Both the position numbers and the translations under genes were made by a program. This document shows positions 56,183 to 64,000 of a DNA stretch of 64,000 bases, piece after piece (position 1 is the first letter of the stretch; each line of letters opens with the position of its first letter). Origin of the DNA: Paenibacillus terrigena DSM 21567 (GTDB lineage: Bacteria > Bacillota > Bacilli > Paenibacillales > Paenibacillaceae); NCBI RefSeq assembly GCF_000374845.1, contig NZ_KB895417.1:1661-65660 (forward strand), written 5' to 3'. The notes beneath the pieces are model-generated. The model searched no databases. It saw only the letters and a list, made by a program, of their open reading frames with translations, and had not been told where the DNA came from.

Positions 56183-57115
56183 ATGGAAAAAGTATTGATT
56201 TTCGGACACAAAAACCCTGATACAGATACGATTTGCTCTGCAATTGCTTATGCAGACTTGAAGACGAAGCTTGGCGCGAACGTTGAGGCTATTCGTCTAG
56301 GTGAAGTGAACGGCGAGACAGCGTACGCGCTCCAGCATTTTCAGGTGGAAGCGCCGCGTCTTGTAGAGAATGTTGCGGATGGAGCGAAGGAAGTTATCCT
56401 CGTCGACCATAATGAGCGTCAACAAAGTGCGAACGACATTGAGAAGGTGCGTGTCATCGAAGTTATCGACCACCACCGTATCGCGAACTTCGAGACAAGC
56501 GGTCCGATCTACTATCGTGCTGAGCCGGTAGGATGCACAGCGACGATCTTGAACAAAATGTACAAAGAGAACGGCATTGCCATCGACAAGCAAATCGCAG
56601 GGTTGATGTTGTCCGCGATTATCTCGGACTCCTTGTTGTTCAAGTCCCCGACTTGCACAGCGCAAGACGTAGCTGCAGCGCGTGAGCTTGCTGAAATCGC
56701 AGGTGTGGATGCAGACGCATATGGTCTTGAAATGTTGAAAGCTGGTGCAGACCTAAGCGACAAGACGATTGCGCAACTGATCTCTCTGGATGCGAAAGAA
56801 TTCCAAATGGGTAATGCAAAAGTCGAAATCGCGCAAGTGAATGCGGTTGATGTGAACGATGTTCTTAGTCGTCAAGTCGAGCTGGAAGCGGCGCTGAACA
56901 CAATCATCGCGGACAAAGGATTAGACTTGTTCCTGCTTGTGGTAACAGACATCTTGAACAATGATTCCGTTGGTCTAGCCCTAGGCGCATCGGCACACAT
57001 CGTGGAGAAAGCTTACAACGTAACGTTGTCGGACAACAAAGCAGTTCTAAAAGGCGTTGTATCTCGTAAGTCGCAGATCGTACCTGTATTGACAGATACA
57101 TTCAATGCGCAATAA
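56183..57115 (+). CDS. ppaC: manganese-dependent inorganic pyrophosphatase (family II)
   Basis: 310 residues of the DHH family. Metal and active-site motifs: [33 protein letters not shown] and the C-terminal SRKSQIVP. It hydrolyses pyrophosphate in the cytoplasm. ATG 56183 has AAGGAG at 7 bases; ATG 56180 is one codon earlier. Single-gene unit with promoter and terminator. Confidence 0.95.
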   Translation: MEKVLIFGHKNPDTDTICSAIAYADLKTKLGANVEAIRLGEVNGETAYALQHFQVEAPRLVENVADGAKEVILVDHNERQQSANDIEKVRVIEVIDHHRIANFETSGPIYYRAEPVGCTATILNKMYKENGIAIDKQIAGLMLSAIISDSLLFKSPTCTAQDVAAARELAEIAGVDADAYGLEMLKAGADLSDKTIAQLISLDAKEFQMGNAKVEIAQVNAVDVNDVLSRQVELEAALNTIIADKGLDLFLLVVTDILNNDSVGLALGASAHIVEKAYNVTLSDNKAVLKGVVSRKSQIVPVLTDTFNAQ

Positions 57116-57137
57116 TTAATATTTTATATTTGAAAAT

Positions 57138-57181
57138 AAGCGGCCATTCCGGAGATAACTTCGCGAATGGGTCGCTTTTTT
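57138..57181 (+). terminator. terminator after ppaC
   Basis: AAGCGGCCATTC and GAATGGGTCGCTT with TTTTTT. Confidence 0.85.
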
Positions 57182-57303
57182 GATGTGTTAGAGCATGTAC
57201 GATATATCGAGTTGGAAGGTGCTATTGGATCTAGATGTGCGCTAATTGATCGACTTGCGGTTCGAGGAAGTCGGAGCGTGTACTCGTACAAAGTAATATA
57301 AAA

Positions 57304-57349
57304 AAACAAGCCAGAGCGCATGTTGGGCAGCGCTCTGGCTTGTTTTTAT
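57304..57349. terminator. orphan bidirectional terminator
   Basis: AACAAGCCAGAGCGC (57304-57318) and GCGCTCTGGCTTGTT (57329-57343) form a 15-bp perfect stem with T runs on both strands. No gene I can support lies between ppaC and the next TetR gene (57116-57477), so what it terminates is unclear. Confidence 0.8.
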
Positions 57350-57421
57350 TTGTGAAGTTTCATCCTACTTATGAGTAAGATGAAATTCACGCTTGCAATA
57401 ATTCGTAATTAAAGATATATT

Positions 57422-57451
57422 ATTAATTAAATGATTGATCATTTAATTAAT
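57422..57451. promoter_or_regulatory. TetR operator, long palindrome
   Basis: ATTAATTAAATGAT and ATCATTTAATTAAT are perfect 14-base arms separated by TG, 27 bases before the TetR start. Likely the operator for that repressor. Confidence 0.75.
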
Positions 57452-57477
57452 TACAAATAAATCTATAGAGAGTGGGA

Positions 57478-58113
57478 ATGAATTTGGCAAGACCAATCAA
57501 TGAAGAAAAAAGACAGGAGCGGCGTAGTTGTATCCTAAAAGAAGCCGTTGTCCTGTTTGCAGAAAATGGATATTCTAATACCACAACAGCTCTTATTGCG
57601 CAGAGTGTGGGAGTGACTGCTGGAACCATCTTTCAATATTTCCCAAGCAAAGAAGCCTTATTCTACGCCGCTGTCCTTGAGCCGCTTGCTGATATTCAGG
57701 AGAAGTCACTTGCTTGTCTAAAACAAGAGGGGACGCCGGGCGTATTAATTAAGAACATGGTAGAAGAACAATTCAATCATATCTATTGCTATACAAATGA
57801 ATTGCGGCTTGTTCAATATGTCTTAGGACAACGGATAAGATTTCCTGAACTTACACAGAAGGTCCTTGAAAGTACAAAAGTCATGACAGATACTATCGAA
57901 TGCGTCTATGCCAAGGGACAGTTAATGGGAGAATTCAACAAAAACTTTTCACCAGCTATGATCTCTCGTGCCTATATCTCTTTCTTAAATGGGATAGGCT
58001 TAACTCTTGGAGAAAGTATTATTCATCACCCCGAGTGGGGAAATTTGAAGGAGCATGCCTTATATTTGTTCGCACCTACACAACCTAAAAAAAATGCGAG
58101 GGAATCTGAATGA
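57478..58113 (+). CDS. TetR-family regulator (AT-rich pair)
   Basis: 211 residues; HTH LFAENGYSNTTTALIAQSVGVTAGTIFQYFPSKEALFY near residues 28-65. First gene of a two-gene unit with the hydrolase, overlapping it by 4 bases (ATGA). Base composition and codon choice are visibly more AT-rich than the neighbours, suggesting transfer. A long palindrome just upstream implies autoregulation. Confidence 0.87.
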   Translation: MNLARPINEEKRQERRSCILKEAVVLFAENGYSNTTTALIAQSVGVTAGTIFQYFPSKEALFYAAVLEPLADIQEKSLACLKQEGTPGVLIKNMVEEQFNHIYCYTNELRLVQYVLGQRIRFPELTQKVLESTKVMTDTIECVYAKGQLMGEFNKNFSPAMISRAYISFLNGIGLTLGESIIHHPEWGNLKEHALYLFAPTQPKKNARESE

Positions 58114-59087
58114 GTGAAACATCATTACAACCAAATTTGACATTAAACGTTCGTTCGAAAAAACGGGGGAAAATTTTATTGATCCTAGGGATCGTGCTAT
58201 TGCTTGTGGTGGGTTTAGTATTTTTCATATCCTATAAAGTAATGGATACCTTGATGCACCATCCTAGAGACACGAATGTCAGCTACGACTTGAATATCGA
58301 TAAAACTCCCTACGAAGAGGTTGAGTTCAAGAGCTTGAAAAATGATAATACGATTAGAGGTTCCTTCTTTCATGCAAATGGTCTTTCCAATAAGGCAAGT
58401 GATAAGACGATTATTGTCGTCCATGGATATACAAGCAATCGTTTAGTCAAAGGGCGGACCAAAAAGTTAGTAGAGCATTTCGTTCCGAAAGGCTATAATG
58501 TATTGGCATTTGACCTCAGTTCGCAAGGTAAATCCGATGGTAATATGATTACACTTGGCCTCAATGAAAAATATGATTTGCTTGGAGCTGTAAGCTATTT
58601 AAAATCCAGAGACCATGCTGGTGATAACATTGGAGTTATTGGTTTTTCAATGGGTGCTGCTACTACTTTGCTAGCCGCAAGTGAAAGTGATGACATCAAA
58701 GCTGTAGTTGCAGATAGTCCTTTTCGTAATGCAGGTCTATTTCTGAGAGAGGGTTTGCCCTTCTTCTCAGGTTTACCTTCTTTTCCATTTAGTTATACAT
58801 CGACATGGGTGGGTAAATGGGTCTTAAAGGTTGATCTTGATTCCGTATCTCCAATGGATGCAGTAAAGAAGATGAAAGACAAGCCAGTTATGCTGATTCA
58901 TGGAACTGGAGATCAGCAAATTAGTTATAAAAATACAGAAGCAATTTGGGAGTCATTAAAAGACGACCCGTATGCAGAAGTATGGTACCCGCATAATACG
59001 GAGCATATCGATGCCATCAATCATTACCCCACTGAATATTTCCAAAAAGTAGATCGCTTTATGGATAAGTATATAGGAAAAGAGTAG
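58110..59087 (+). CDS. membrane-anchored alpha/beta hydrolase
   Basis: 325 residues. One N-terminal membrane segment (ILLILGIVLLLVVGLVFFI) and an alpha/beta hydrolase domain: oxyanion region VVHGYTSNR, nucleophile Ser in GFSMGAATT, Asp near HGTGDQQ and His in NTEHIDAINH. The active domain probably faces outside. It is similar in layout to B. subtilis YqkD-type proteins. Control by the co-transcribed TetR protein is likely; substrate unknown. Confidence 0.85.
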   Translation: MSETSLQPNLTLNVRSKKRGKILLILGIVLLLVVGLVFFISYKVMDTLMHHPRDTNVSYDLNIDKTPYEEVEFKSLKNDNTIRGSFFHANGLSNKASDKTIIVVHGYTSNRLVKGRTKKLVEHFVPKGYNVLAFDLSSQGKSDGNMITLGLNEKYDLLGAVSYLKSRDHAGDNIGVIGFSMGAATTLLAASESDDIKAVVADSPFRNAGLFLREGLPFFSGLPSFPFSYTSTWVGKWVLKVDLDSVSPMDAVKKMKDKPVMLIHGTGDQQISYKNTEAIWESLKDDPYAEVWYPHNTEHIDAINHYPTEYFQKVDRFMDKYIGKE

Positions 59088-59097
59088 AAACGACATG

Positions 59098-59137
59098 AAA
59101 GCCGGTGTTCCCTATATTAGGGGAAAGCCGGCTTTTC
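59098..59137 (+). terminator. terminator after the hydrolase gene
   Basis: AAAGCCGG...TTCCC pairs with GGGAA...CCGGCTTT, followed by TTT. Confidence 0.8.
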
Positions 59138-59197
59138 TGCTGTTACTTGATAAAATGATAGCGTCGGATGACGGCTTCATGACCTGAACACGAATCA

Positions 59198-59236
59198 AGG
59201 GGAACATCACGGATCAAGTCCGTTGATGTTCCCCTT
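59198..59236. terminator. long hairpin at the end of the lipoprotein gene
   Basis: AAGGGGAACATCA and TGATGTTCCCCTT with inner CGGA/TCCG pairing. T tail is poor on both strands, so it may stabilise the mRNA end as much as terminate. Confidence 0.6.
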
Positions 59237-59240
59237 GCTG

Positions 59241-59852
59241 TTATTGGTCCTCGATGCGCAGCGTGAAGAGGATCGCCGCTTCCAGTCTGCTTAAGGATTC
59301 AGGCGACAAGTCAGCCGTCCGAATGGTATTCGTGCTCGTTGCTTGCGTGCCCCATACAGGCACCGCGTCATCTTTGTGGAAGGTACGTGGTTCAAACTCG
59401 CTGAGCAGTCCCAGCGCAGTGTATTTTTTATCCCATGGGATGGTAAAGGTCATTAGGCTGGATCCAGTTGCATGGGTGATTCCGACTTTCACCTTGATCA
59501 TCTTTTCTTGTCCTTCGGATGCGTAGTAATCCGTATCCATTGATATCATGACTTCCATTTCGTTATCTTCTTCGTTCGGGCTAAAGAACAAATCCCCAAT
59601 AGAGCCGGAGGAGGCTGTTTTTTTCCCGTCTTTCCATAGATCGATATCTAGACTAGCATTAGGCCTTTTCCCCTCATAACGCAGTTTGAATGCGCCGGAC
59701 ATGGTGCCAAGAAATGGTTTCAATTTCGCAGCGTTACCGCTGAACATGTCGACAGGTGTTAATGTGATGGTGGTAGGCCCGTTCTTGCCAGAGTTTGATG
59801 CACAGCCTGTTAATAAAAACATAATGATTAGAAAGCATGATATATACCGCAT
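59241..59852 (-). CDS. hypothetical lipoprotein
   Basis: 203 residues. Lipoprotein signal peptide MRYISCFLIIMFLLTGCASN with lipobox LTGC. The rest is a probable beta-rich extracellular domain without a family I recognise. ATG 59852 follows GAGGTG; an earlier in-frame ATG at 59873 is less likely. Single-gene unit. Confidence 0.75.
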   Translation of the reverse strand: MRYISCFLIIMFLLTGCASNSGKNGPTTITLTPVDMFSGNAAKLKPFLGTMSGAFKLRYEGKRPNASLDIDLWKDGKKTASSGSIGDLFFSPNEEDNEMEVMISMDTDYYASEGQEKMIKVKVGITHATGSSLMTFTIPWDKKYTALGLLSEFEPRTFHKDDAVPVWGTQATSTNTIRTADLSPESLSRLEAAILFTLRIEDQ

Positions 59853-59948
59853 ATCCTCACCTCTCTCCGTCATATTTTACCATTTCAAATCTATGTTTTC
59901 TATTTATTGTTTGACTTTGATCGCACTTACCAATCTTCTCTCGCCATG

Positions 59949-59969
59949 CGATCGTATGTTTGCTATAAT
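59949..59969 (+). promoter_or_regulatory. LexA-like box overlapping a promoter
   Basis: CGATCGTATGTTTG (59949-59962) matches the Bacillus LexA/DinR consensus CGAACRNRYGTTYG except for one base, directly before -10 TATAAT (59964-59969). Confidence 0.5.
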
Positions 59970-60026
59970 GAAGTACTCCGTTAGGAGAATACAATACATC
60001 ATAGCAGAAACGCGGAGGATGGAATT

Positions 60027-60533
60027 ATGCTTCAGAAAACACACAGCCTAGCCGGCGTGCTTGCCGCCGAAGGTGTTATGATTTATTTTCAGCAGCCGCT
60101 CATCTCTTGGGAATCTGGTGCAGCGCTGCTGATCGGATGTCTCGCCGGGCCGTTAGCGGATATCGATAAGAAAGGGTCGACGATGGCCAAGGTTTTCTTG
60201 CCTTTATCTTATTTGCTGCAATTCCTCGGCGTGAAGCATCGAACCTTAACGCACTCGATTGTTGCACTCATTGCACTCGGTTTTCTTTTATCGCCCTTAC
60301 CGGACTTTTTCTATTGGACCTGTCTCTTAGCGTATGCATCCCATCCCCTCATTGACTTGTTGAATGAACAGGGTGTAGCATTATTCTGGCCATGGAAGAA
60401 GAAATTCCGTATTCTGCCGAAGTTTATGGCGATCGACACGGGGTCTTTTGGCGAAAGTGTATTCTGTATGATCTTACTGGTTGCGGTCATTGTCATCCCG
60501 TTCGTATATTTGTTACCTAAGGGTATGCTATAA
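60027..60533 (+). CDS. ydjM: YdjM-type membrane-bound hydrolase
   Basis: 168 residues, four hydrophobic segments. The family's metal-type residues are visible: an early THSLAG, LAGPLADIDKKGS, HRTLTHS and ASHPLIDLLNEQG. The E. coli YdjM gene is LexA-regulated, and a LexA-like box overlaps this promoter. Biochemical role unknown in the family. Confidence 0.85.
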   Translation: MLQKTHSLAGVLAAEGVMIYFQQPLISWESGAALLIGCLAGPLADIDKKGSTMAKVFLPLSYLLQFLGVKHRTLTHSIVALIALGFLLSPLPDFFYWTCLLAYASHPLIDLLNEQGVALFWPWKKKFRILPKFMAIDTGSFGESVFCMILLVAVIVIPFVYLLPKGML

Positions 60534-60560
60534 CTGAGTGAGGAGTCAGGAGGTTGAATA

Positions 60561-61049
60561 ATGATTACAAATGAACAAATCAAAGCGTCGGAAGTGAAGC
60601 TGACCGGTGTGAATGGCGAGGATCTTGGAGTCGTAGCGACGGCCGAAGCGCTTCGGATGGCGAGAGAGCTGAAGGTCGATCTCGTCTGTCTCTCGTTAAT
60701 GTCGAGCCCGCCGCCGTGTAAGCTCGTAGCGAAGAACGTACATAAGCAAGAGAAGAATCAACAGAAGCAGCAAGAGCGCAAGGCGTCAGTCCCTGCCAAA
60801 GTCAAAGAAATTCGTGTTACGGCGGCGATCGAGGAACATGACTACGACACGAAGAAACGCCAAGCGGAGCGTATTCTCAGCACCGGGAACAGTGTGCAGC
60901 TGACGGTACTCGTCGATCGCAAGCAGACGGACCCTGCGAAGCGGGTTGCCGAAGAGATGGTCCGCGACTTGTCTGAATCCGGCCAGTTAGAGCGGGGGAT
61001 CCAAGTAAGCGGCAAGCAAGTGATTGCGATCATTAAGCCAAGAGCCTAA
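60561..61049 (+). CDS. paralog of translation initiation factor IF-3
   Basis: 162 residues covering both IF-3 domains: N domain NEQIKASEVKLTGVNGEDLGVVATAEALRMAREL and C domain KEIRVTAAIEEHDYDTKKRQAERIL. The linker after PPPCK lacks the usual MDYGKYKYE and is rich in Lys/Gln; the RGRE-type 30S contact in the C domain reads VDRKQ. It is not next to rpmI/rplT, so it is unlikely to be the main infC. Probably an accessory or regulatory factor acting on 30S subunits. Possibly co-transcribed with ydjM (27-base gap) and with ywbE. Confidence 0.82.
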   Translation: MITNEQIKASEVKLTGVNGEDLGVVATAEALRMARELKVDLVCLSLMSSPPPCKLVAKNVHKQEKNQQKQQERKASVPAKVKEIRVTAAIEEHDYDTKKRQAERILSTGNSVQLTVLVDRKQTDPAKRVAEEMVRDLSESGQLERGIQVSGKQVIAIIKPRA

Positions 61050-61065
61050 GAAGGAAGTGACAGCG

Positions 61066-61263
61066 ATGAGTGGACAGTTACGCGCGAATATTCGCCCGGG
61101 TCTCGAAGTGGAGATCGTGTTGAAGCAGGATCAGCGGACAGGTGCCTTGACAGCAGGGACGGTGAAGGACATTCTAACGAATTCCCCGCAGCATCCGCAT
61201 GGGATTAAGGTGCGACTCACGAGCGGACAAGTTGGACGCGTGAAGAACATTATATCGAAGTAA
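61066..61263 (+). CDS. ywbE: YwbE family protein
   Basis: 65 residues of the YwbE/DUF2196 family (NIRPGLEVEIVLKQDQRTGALTAGTVKDILTNSPQHPHGIKVRL), an SH3-like small basic protein of unknown function. ATG 61066 follows AAGGAAG and lies 16 bases after the IF-3 paralog, so a shared role around RNA or ribosomes is plausible. Confidence 0.85.
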   Translation: MSGQLRANIRPGLEVEIVLKQDQRTGALTAGTVKDILTNSPQHPHGIKVRLTSGQVGRVKNIISK

Positions 61264-61266
61264 GGC

Positions 61267-61301
61267 ATGGAGCATGGACCGAGAGGTCGATGCTCTTTTT
61301 A
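61267..61301 (+). terminator. terminator after ywbE
   Basis: GAGCATGGACC-GAGA-GGTCGATGCTC, one mismatch, then TTTTTATTT. Confidence 0.85.
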
Positions 61302-61344
61302 TTTGACGTGCGAACATAACCCATTTCCATTTGCGTGATCATGC

Positions 61345-61372
61345 AGTGAAGGTGATCCTTCACTTTTTTTTG
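61345..61372 (+). terminator. second terminator, no gene between
   Basis: AGTGAAGG-TGAT-CCTTCACT followed by eight T. It lies about 45 bases after the previous terminator. The rest of 61373-61642 is AT-rich and holds only the upstream region of the next gene. Confidence 0.85.
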
Positions 61373-61642
61373 CTCCGATAGATAGAATTATTGTTGAACC
61401 TACCGCAATTTTGCGATAACATCAAAAAAGAAACAAACATAAACAACAAGAAACAACATAAATAAATTGTAATACCTGTTTTAATCAGAAATTCATGAAT
61501 ATTGAAGAACAAGCACGCTTATAGTGAAATAAGTCTCGCATACGAGAGTCGCAGCACCCGATCCAGTTACCGCTCTGATTCCGGGATTCACGGAGTTGGG
61601 TTGTATAGATTTAATCCTAGCGATATGGGGAGAGGTGGAAGT

Positions 61643-62764
61643 ATGAAGTCTTGGAGAGGCATGAGGTTCTTTACAATTCTTGCACTTACAGCGGCGCTAA
61701 CGAGCATGACTTTACTCGCAGCTTGTTCATCAGGTACGAAGACGGGGGATGATTCGGGTTCGAACGGAAACGGAGGCAAGACGCTAACGCTGCAAGAACT
61801 GGTACCACTCGCGCAGAAGGAAGGAAAGTTAGCCAGCGTAGGGATGCCGGACTCTTGGGCGAACTGGAAAGGGACATGGGATGACTTGCTCAGCAAATAC
61901 AAAATTGAGCACACGGATACAGACATGTCCAGCGCGGAAGAGCTAGCCAAATTCGAGACGGAGAAAGGCAATCCGCCCGATATTGGCGACGTTGGCATTG
62001 CCTTTGGTCCGGTCGCGGAAGAGAAAGGGTTAACGCTCAAATATAAAACGGAATTCTGGGATGAAGTCCCGGCATGGGCGAAGGATGATGACGGAGACTG
62101 GATGGTGGGATATACCGGCACGATCTCGTTCCTCTGCAACAAGACTTTGGTCGATAAGTGCCCGACGAGCTGGGCCGATCTGAAGTCAGGCAACTACAAG
62201 GTTGCCCTCGGTGATGTGGGCAAAGCAGCGCAAGCGCAGCATGTCGTGCTCGCCGCGGCGATGGCGTTCGGCGGGGATGTGACCAACCTGAAGCCTGGAC
62301 TCGATTACTTCGCGGATCTGGCGTCGAAGGATCGGATCTCCAAGGTGGATGCGACCGTGCCGAATATTCAGAAAGGCGAGATCCAAGTGGTTACGCTATG
62401 GGATTTCAACTCCTTGGGGTATCGGGATCAGATCGATCCGGCAAAATTTGAGATTCATATCCCCAAAGAGGGCAGCGTAACGAGCGGTTATGCTTCCGTC
62501 ATTAACAAAAATGCGAAAAATAAGAATGCGGCGATGCTGGCACGGGCTTATATTTTTAGCGATGAGGGTCAGATTAACCTAGCCAAAGGGTATGCGCGTC
62601 CGATCCGTTCCAGCGTGAAGCTGCCGGACGATGTCGCCTCCAAATTGATTAGCAGCGATGAATATGCGAACGCCAAACCGATCAGCGACTTCAAGGCTTG
62701 GGAGAAATCGATTAAGGAGCTGCCGCAATTATGGCTAGAACAGGTCCAATCCAAAATAAAATAA
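61643..62764 (+). CDS. ABC transporter substrate-binding lipoprotein (PotD/AfuA-like)
   Basis: 373 residues. Lipoprotein signal with lipobox LAAC followed by SSGTKTGDDSG, then a two-lobed binding domain (DIGDVGIAFGPVAEEKGLTLKY, TISFLCNKTLVDKCPTSWADLKSG). The fold resembles iron-, phosphonate- or polyamine-type binding proteins, not the LplA type. ATG 61643 follows AGAGGTGG and begins the signal peptide; longer frames are unlikely. It overlaps the permease gene by 34 bases. Confidence 0.87.
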   Translation: MKSWRGMRFFTILALTAALTSMTLLAACSSGTKTGDDSGSNGNGGKTLTLQELVPLAQKEGKLASVGMPDSWANWKGTWDDLLSKYKIEHTDTDMSSAEELAKFETEKGNPPDIGDVGIAFGPVAEEKGLTLKYKTEFWDEVPAWAKDDDGDWMVGYTGTISFLCNKTLVDKCPTSWADLKSGNYKVALGDVGKAAQAQHVVLAAAMAFGGDVTNLKPGLDYFADLASKDRISKVDATVPNIQKGEIQVVTLWDFNSLGYRDQIDPAKFEIHIPKEGSVTSGYASVINKNAKNKNAAMLARAYIFSDEGQINLAKGYARPIRSSVKLPDDVASKLISSDEYANAKPISDFKAWEKSIKELPQLWLEQVQSKIK

Positions 62765-63588
62765 TGCTGCTCGTCTGTCTTCCGTTATTGATTTGGATTG
62801 CCGCGTTTGAATTGCTGCCGATTGCTGGCATGCTCGTGATGAGTTTCCAAGATGATAGCGGCCAAGGGTTCTCCCTTGGCCAATACATAAGAGCCTTCAC
62901 AAGCGATATCTATCTGCAGGCGATATGGAACAGCTTGAAGGTGGCGCTCATCTCGAGCATTGTCGGAATCATCATTGCCTTGGTCTGTGGGTATGCCATT
63001 ACCCGCCTCTCCGAAGGGTTTCGCGATCGGATTTTGATGGTATCCAACATGATTACGAATTTCGTCGGGGTGCCGCTTGCCTTTGCATATATGATCATGC
63101 TCGGCAACAACGGAGCATTTACCCTGCTGTTTCAGAAGCTGGGGCTGGATTCACTTGCGAAGTTCGATCTCTATACCGAGAACGGGCTTCTCATGCTATA
63201 CATCTACTACCAGATTCCGCTCGCGATACTGCTCGTCTATCCCATCTTTCACGGGATTCGTGAGGAGTGGAAGGAAGCATCGGCGCTGCTCGGCGCTTCC
63301 GCATGGCGGTTCTGGCGGCATATCGGAATTCCGATGATGCTTCCTAGTATTCTAGGAACATTCAGTATTCTGATCGCGAATGCGTTAGGCGCCTATGCGA
63401 CAGCTTATGCCTTGACCGGCAGCAACTTCAATCTCCTGTCGATTCGGATCGCAGCACTTGTATCGGGGGATATCTTCCCGAACTTCCAGCTCGGCAGCGC
63501 ACTTGCGGTCATCTTGGCGCTGATTATGCTGCTCGCGATGTTCCTCAATGAGTGGATGACACGGTATTCGAGGAGGAGAGGCTTATGA
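62731..63588 (+). CDS. ABC transporter permease 1 (PotB/PhnU-like)
   Basis: 285 residues, six membrane segments, EAA loop EWKEASALLGASAWRFWRHIGIPMMLPS. AAGGAG lies 11 bases before ATG, within the end of the binding-protein gene. It forms a heterodimer with the next permease. Confidence 0.88.
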   Translation: MARTGPIQNKIMLLVCLPLLIWIAAFELLPIAGMLVMSFQDDSGQGFSLGQYIRAFTSDIYLQAIWNSLKVALISSIVGIIIALVCGYAITRLSEGFRDRILMVSNMITNFVGVPLAFAYMIMLGNNGAFTLLFQKLGLDSLAKFDLYTENGLLMLYIYYQIPLAILLVYPIFHGIREEWKEASALLGASAWRFWRHIGIPMMLPSILGTFSILIANALGAYATAYALTGSNFNLLSIRIAALVSGDIFPNFQLGSALAVILALIMLLAMFLNEWMTRYSRRRGL

Positions 63589-64000
63589 GGCGATCTTCGC
63601 AACCGGTGGCTCGCAGGAAGGAAGCTGGGCCTACGATCATCATTGCTGTACTCTTACTCTATCTATTTCTGCCGATCGTTGCGACGCTGCTCTTCTCCAT
63701 CGCGAAGGATTGGCAATCTAGCATCTTGCCGACGAGCTATACGCTGTCGTGGTATGGGCATATTTTCAGTGATCCGAGATTTCTGTTCGCTGTGCTGCGT
63801 ACGCTGCTCGTTGGCGTATTGACCGTATCCTTGGGGCTAGCGGTAATGGTGCCGGTGATTTTCGTCCTCGCCGTGTACTTTCCGAAGTGGGAGAAGCTGC
63901 TTCAGATTTCTGTGCTGCTGCCGTTCGCCTTTCCACCTGTTGTAGCAGCGATTGGGCTGATCAAGCTCTATTCCGGCGGTCCGGTCCCGTTAACCGGTAC
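63585..64000 (+). CDS. ABC transporter permease 2, cut by window end
   Basis: Starts with ATGA overlap after AGGAGGAGAGG. The visible 138 residues have a basic N-terminal tail, a first membrane segment (IIIAVLLLYLFLPIVATLLFSI) and two or more further segments (LLPFAFPPVVAAIGLIKLY). Second permease of the importer. The ATPase gene is expected beyond the window. Confidence 0.85.
   Translation, partial: MRRSSQPVARRKEAGPTIIIAVLLLYLFLPIVATLLFSIAKDWQSSILPTSYTLSWYGHIFSDPRFLFAVLRTLLVGVLTVSLGLAVMVPVIFVLAVYFPKWEKLLQISVLLPFAFPPVVAAIGLIKLYSGGPVPLTG

Noticed and set aside
57124-57321. 65-residue minus-strand open frame after ppaC
   Set aside because: No ribosome site, overlaps two terminators, and low-complexity composition.

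Overview
The window looks like a chromosomal segment of a Paenibacillaceae member (Bacillota), probably Paenibacillus. Supporting signs are the rRNA-tRNA cluster, strong GGAGG ribosome binding sites, two LplABC/YesMN-type carbohydrate uptake loci, a copper-amine-oxidase-like N-terminal domain on a secreted repeat protein, a ydaO-type c-di-AMP riboswitch, a family II pyrophosphatase and YwbE. This is inferred from gene content; no taxonomic search was run. I saw no transposase, integrase, phage gene or CRISPR array.

Layout. 1-900: end of a 23S rRNA gene, 5S rRNA and six tRNAs (Glu, fMet, Asp, Gly, Arg, Pro). 1.1-7.4 kb: a chromosomal vancomycin-resistance-like cluster in two transcription units. 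The first encodes a Van-type D-Ala-D-X ligase and a serine racemase split into separate membrane and racemase genes. The second encodes a serine-type D,D-carboxypeptidase and a VanR/VanS pair. Both promoters carry the same four-unit, 11-bp-spaced repeat just upstream of the -10 box. 7.4-11.3 kb: AraC regulator and GH2 beta-galactosidase. 11.4-15.7 kb: extra LspA, secreted erythromycin-esterase-like protein and a second OmpR-type two-component system. 15.7-19.4 kb: LysR/EamA pair, then an ArsB/NhaD-type transporter behind a promoter and leader terminator. 19.4-22.3 kb: TetR-ABC exporter operon. 22.5-32.4 kb: first carbohydrate locus (GH123-like protein and metallophosphoesterase divergent from LplB-LplC-binding protein-YesM-YesN). 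32.4-34 kb: c-di-AMP riboswitch, two terminators and a KamA-family radical SAM gene. 34-36.6 kb: a second TetR-ABC exporter operon with twin palindromic operators. 36.6-41.3 kb: an inverted pair of 75-bp repeats, an MFS transporter, then hflX behind a leader peptide and two terminators, and a quinone oxidoreductase. 41.5-50.4 kb: second carbohydrate locus with a convergent YesM/YesN pair and a LamG-EEP phosphohydrolase. 50.8-56 kb: ECF sigma/anti-sigma pair divergent from a 1033-residue secreted seven-repeat protein, with matching ECF promoters on both sides. 56-61.3 kb: ppaC, an AT-rich TetR-hydrolase pair, a lipoprotein, a YdjM homolog with a LexA-like box, an IF-3 paralog and YwbE. 61.6-64 kb: a third ABC importer, cut by the window end.

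How the parts fit. Several units look like inducible defence or stress modules: the Van-like cluster, the hflX leader whose short peptide contains the RLR macrolide-arrest motif, two TetR-controlled exporters and the ECF envelope module. The rest is carbohydrate scavenging. Both LplABC loci carry a phosphoester hydrolase, which may say something about their substrates. The strongest candidates for something undescribed are the hflX leader, the architecture and promoter repeats of the Van-like cluster, the c-di-AMP riboswitch on a KamA-family gene, and the short leader of the NhaD-type transporter.
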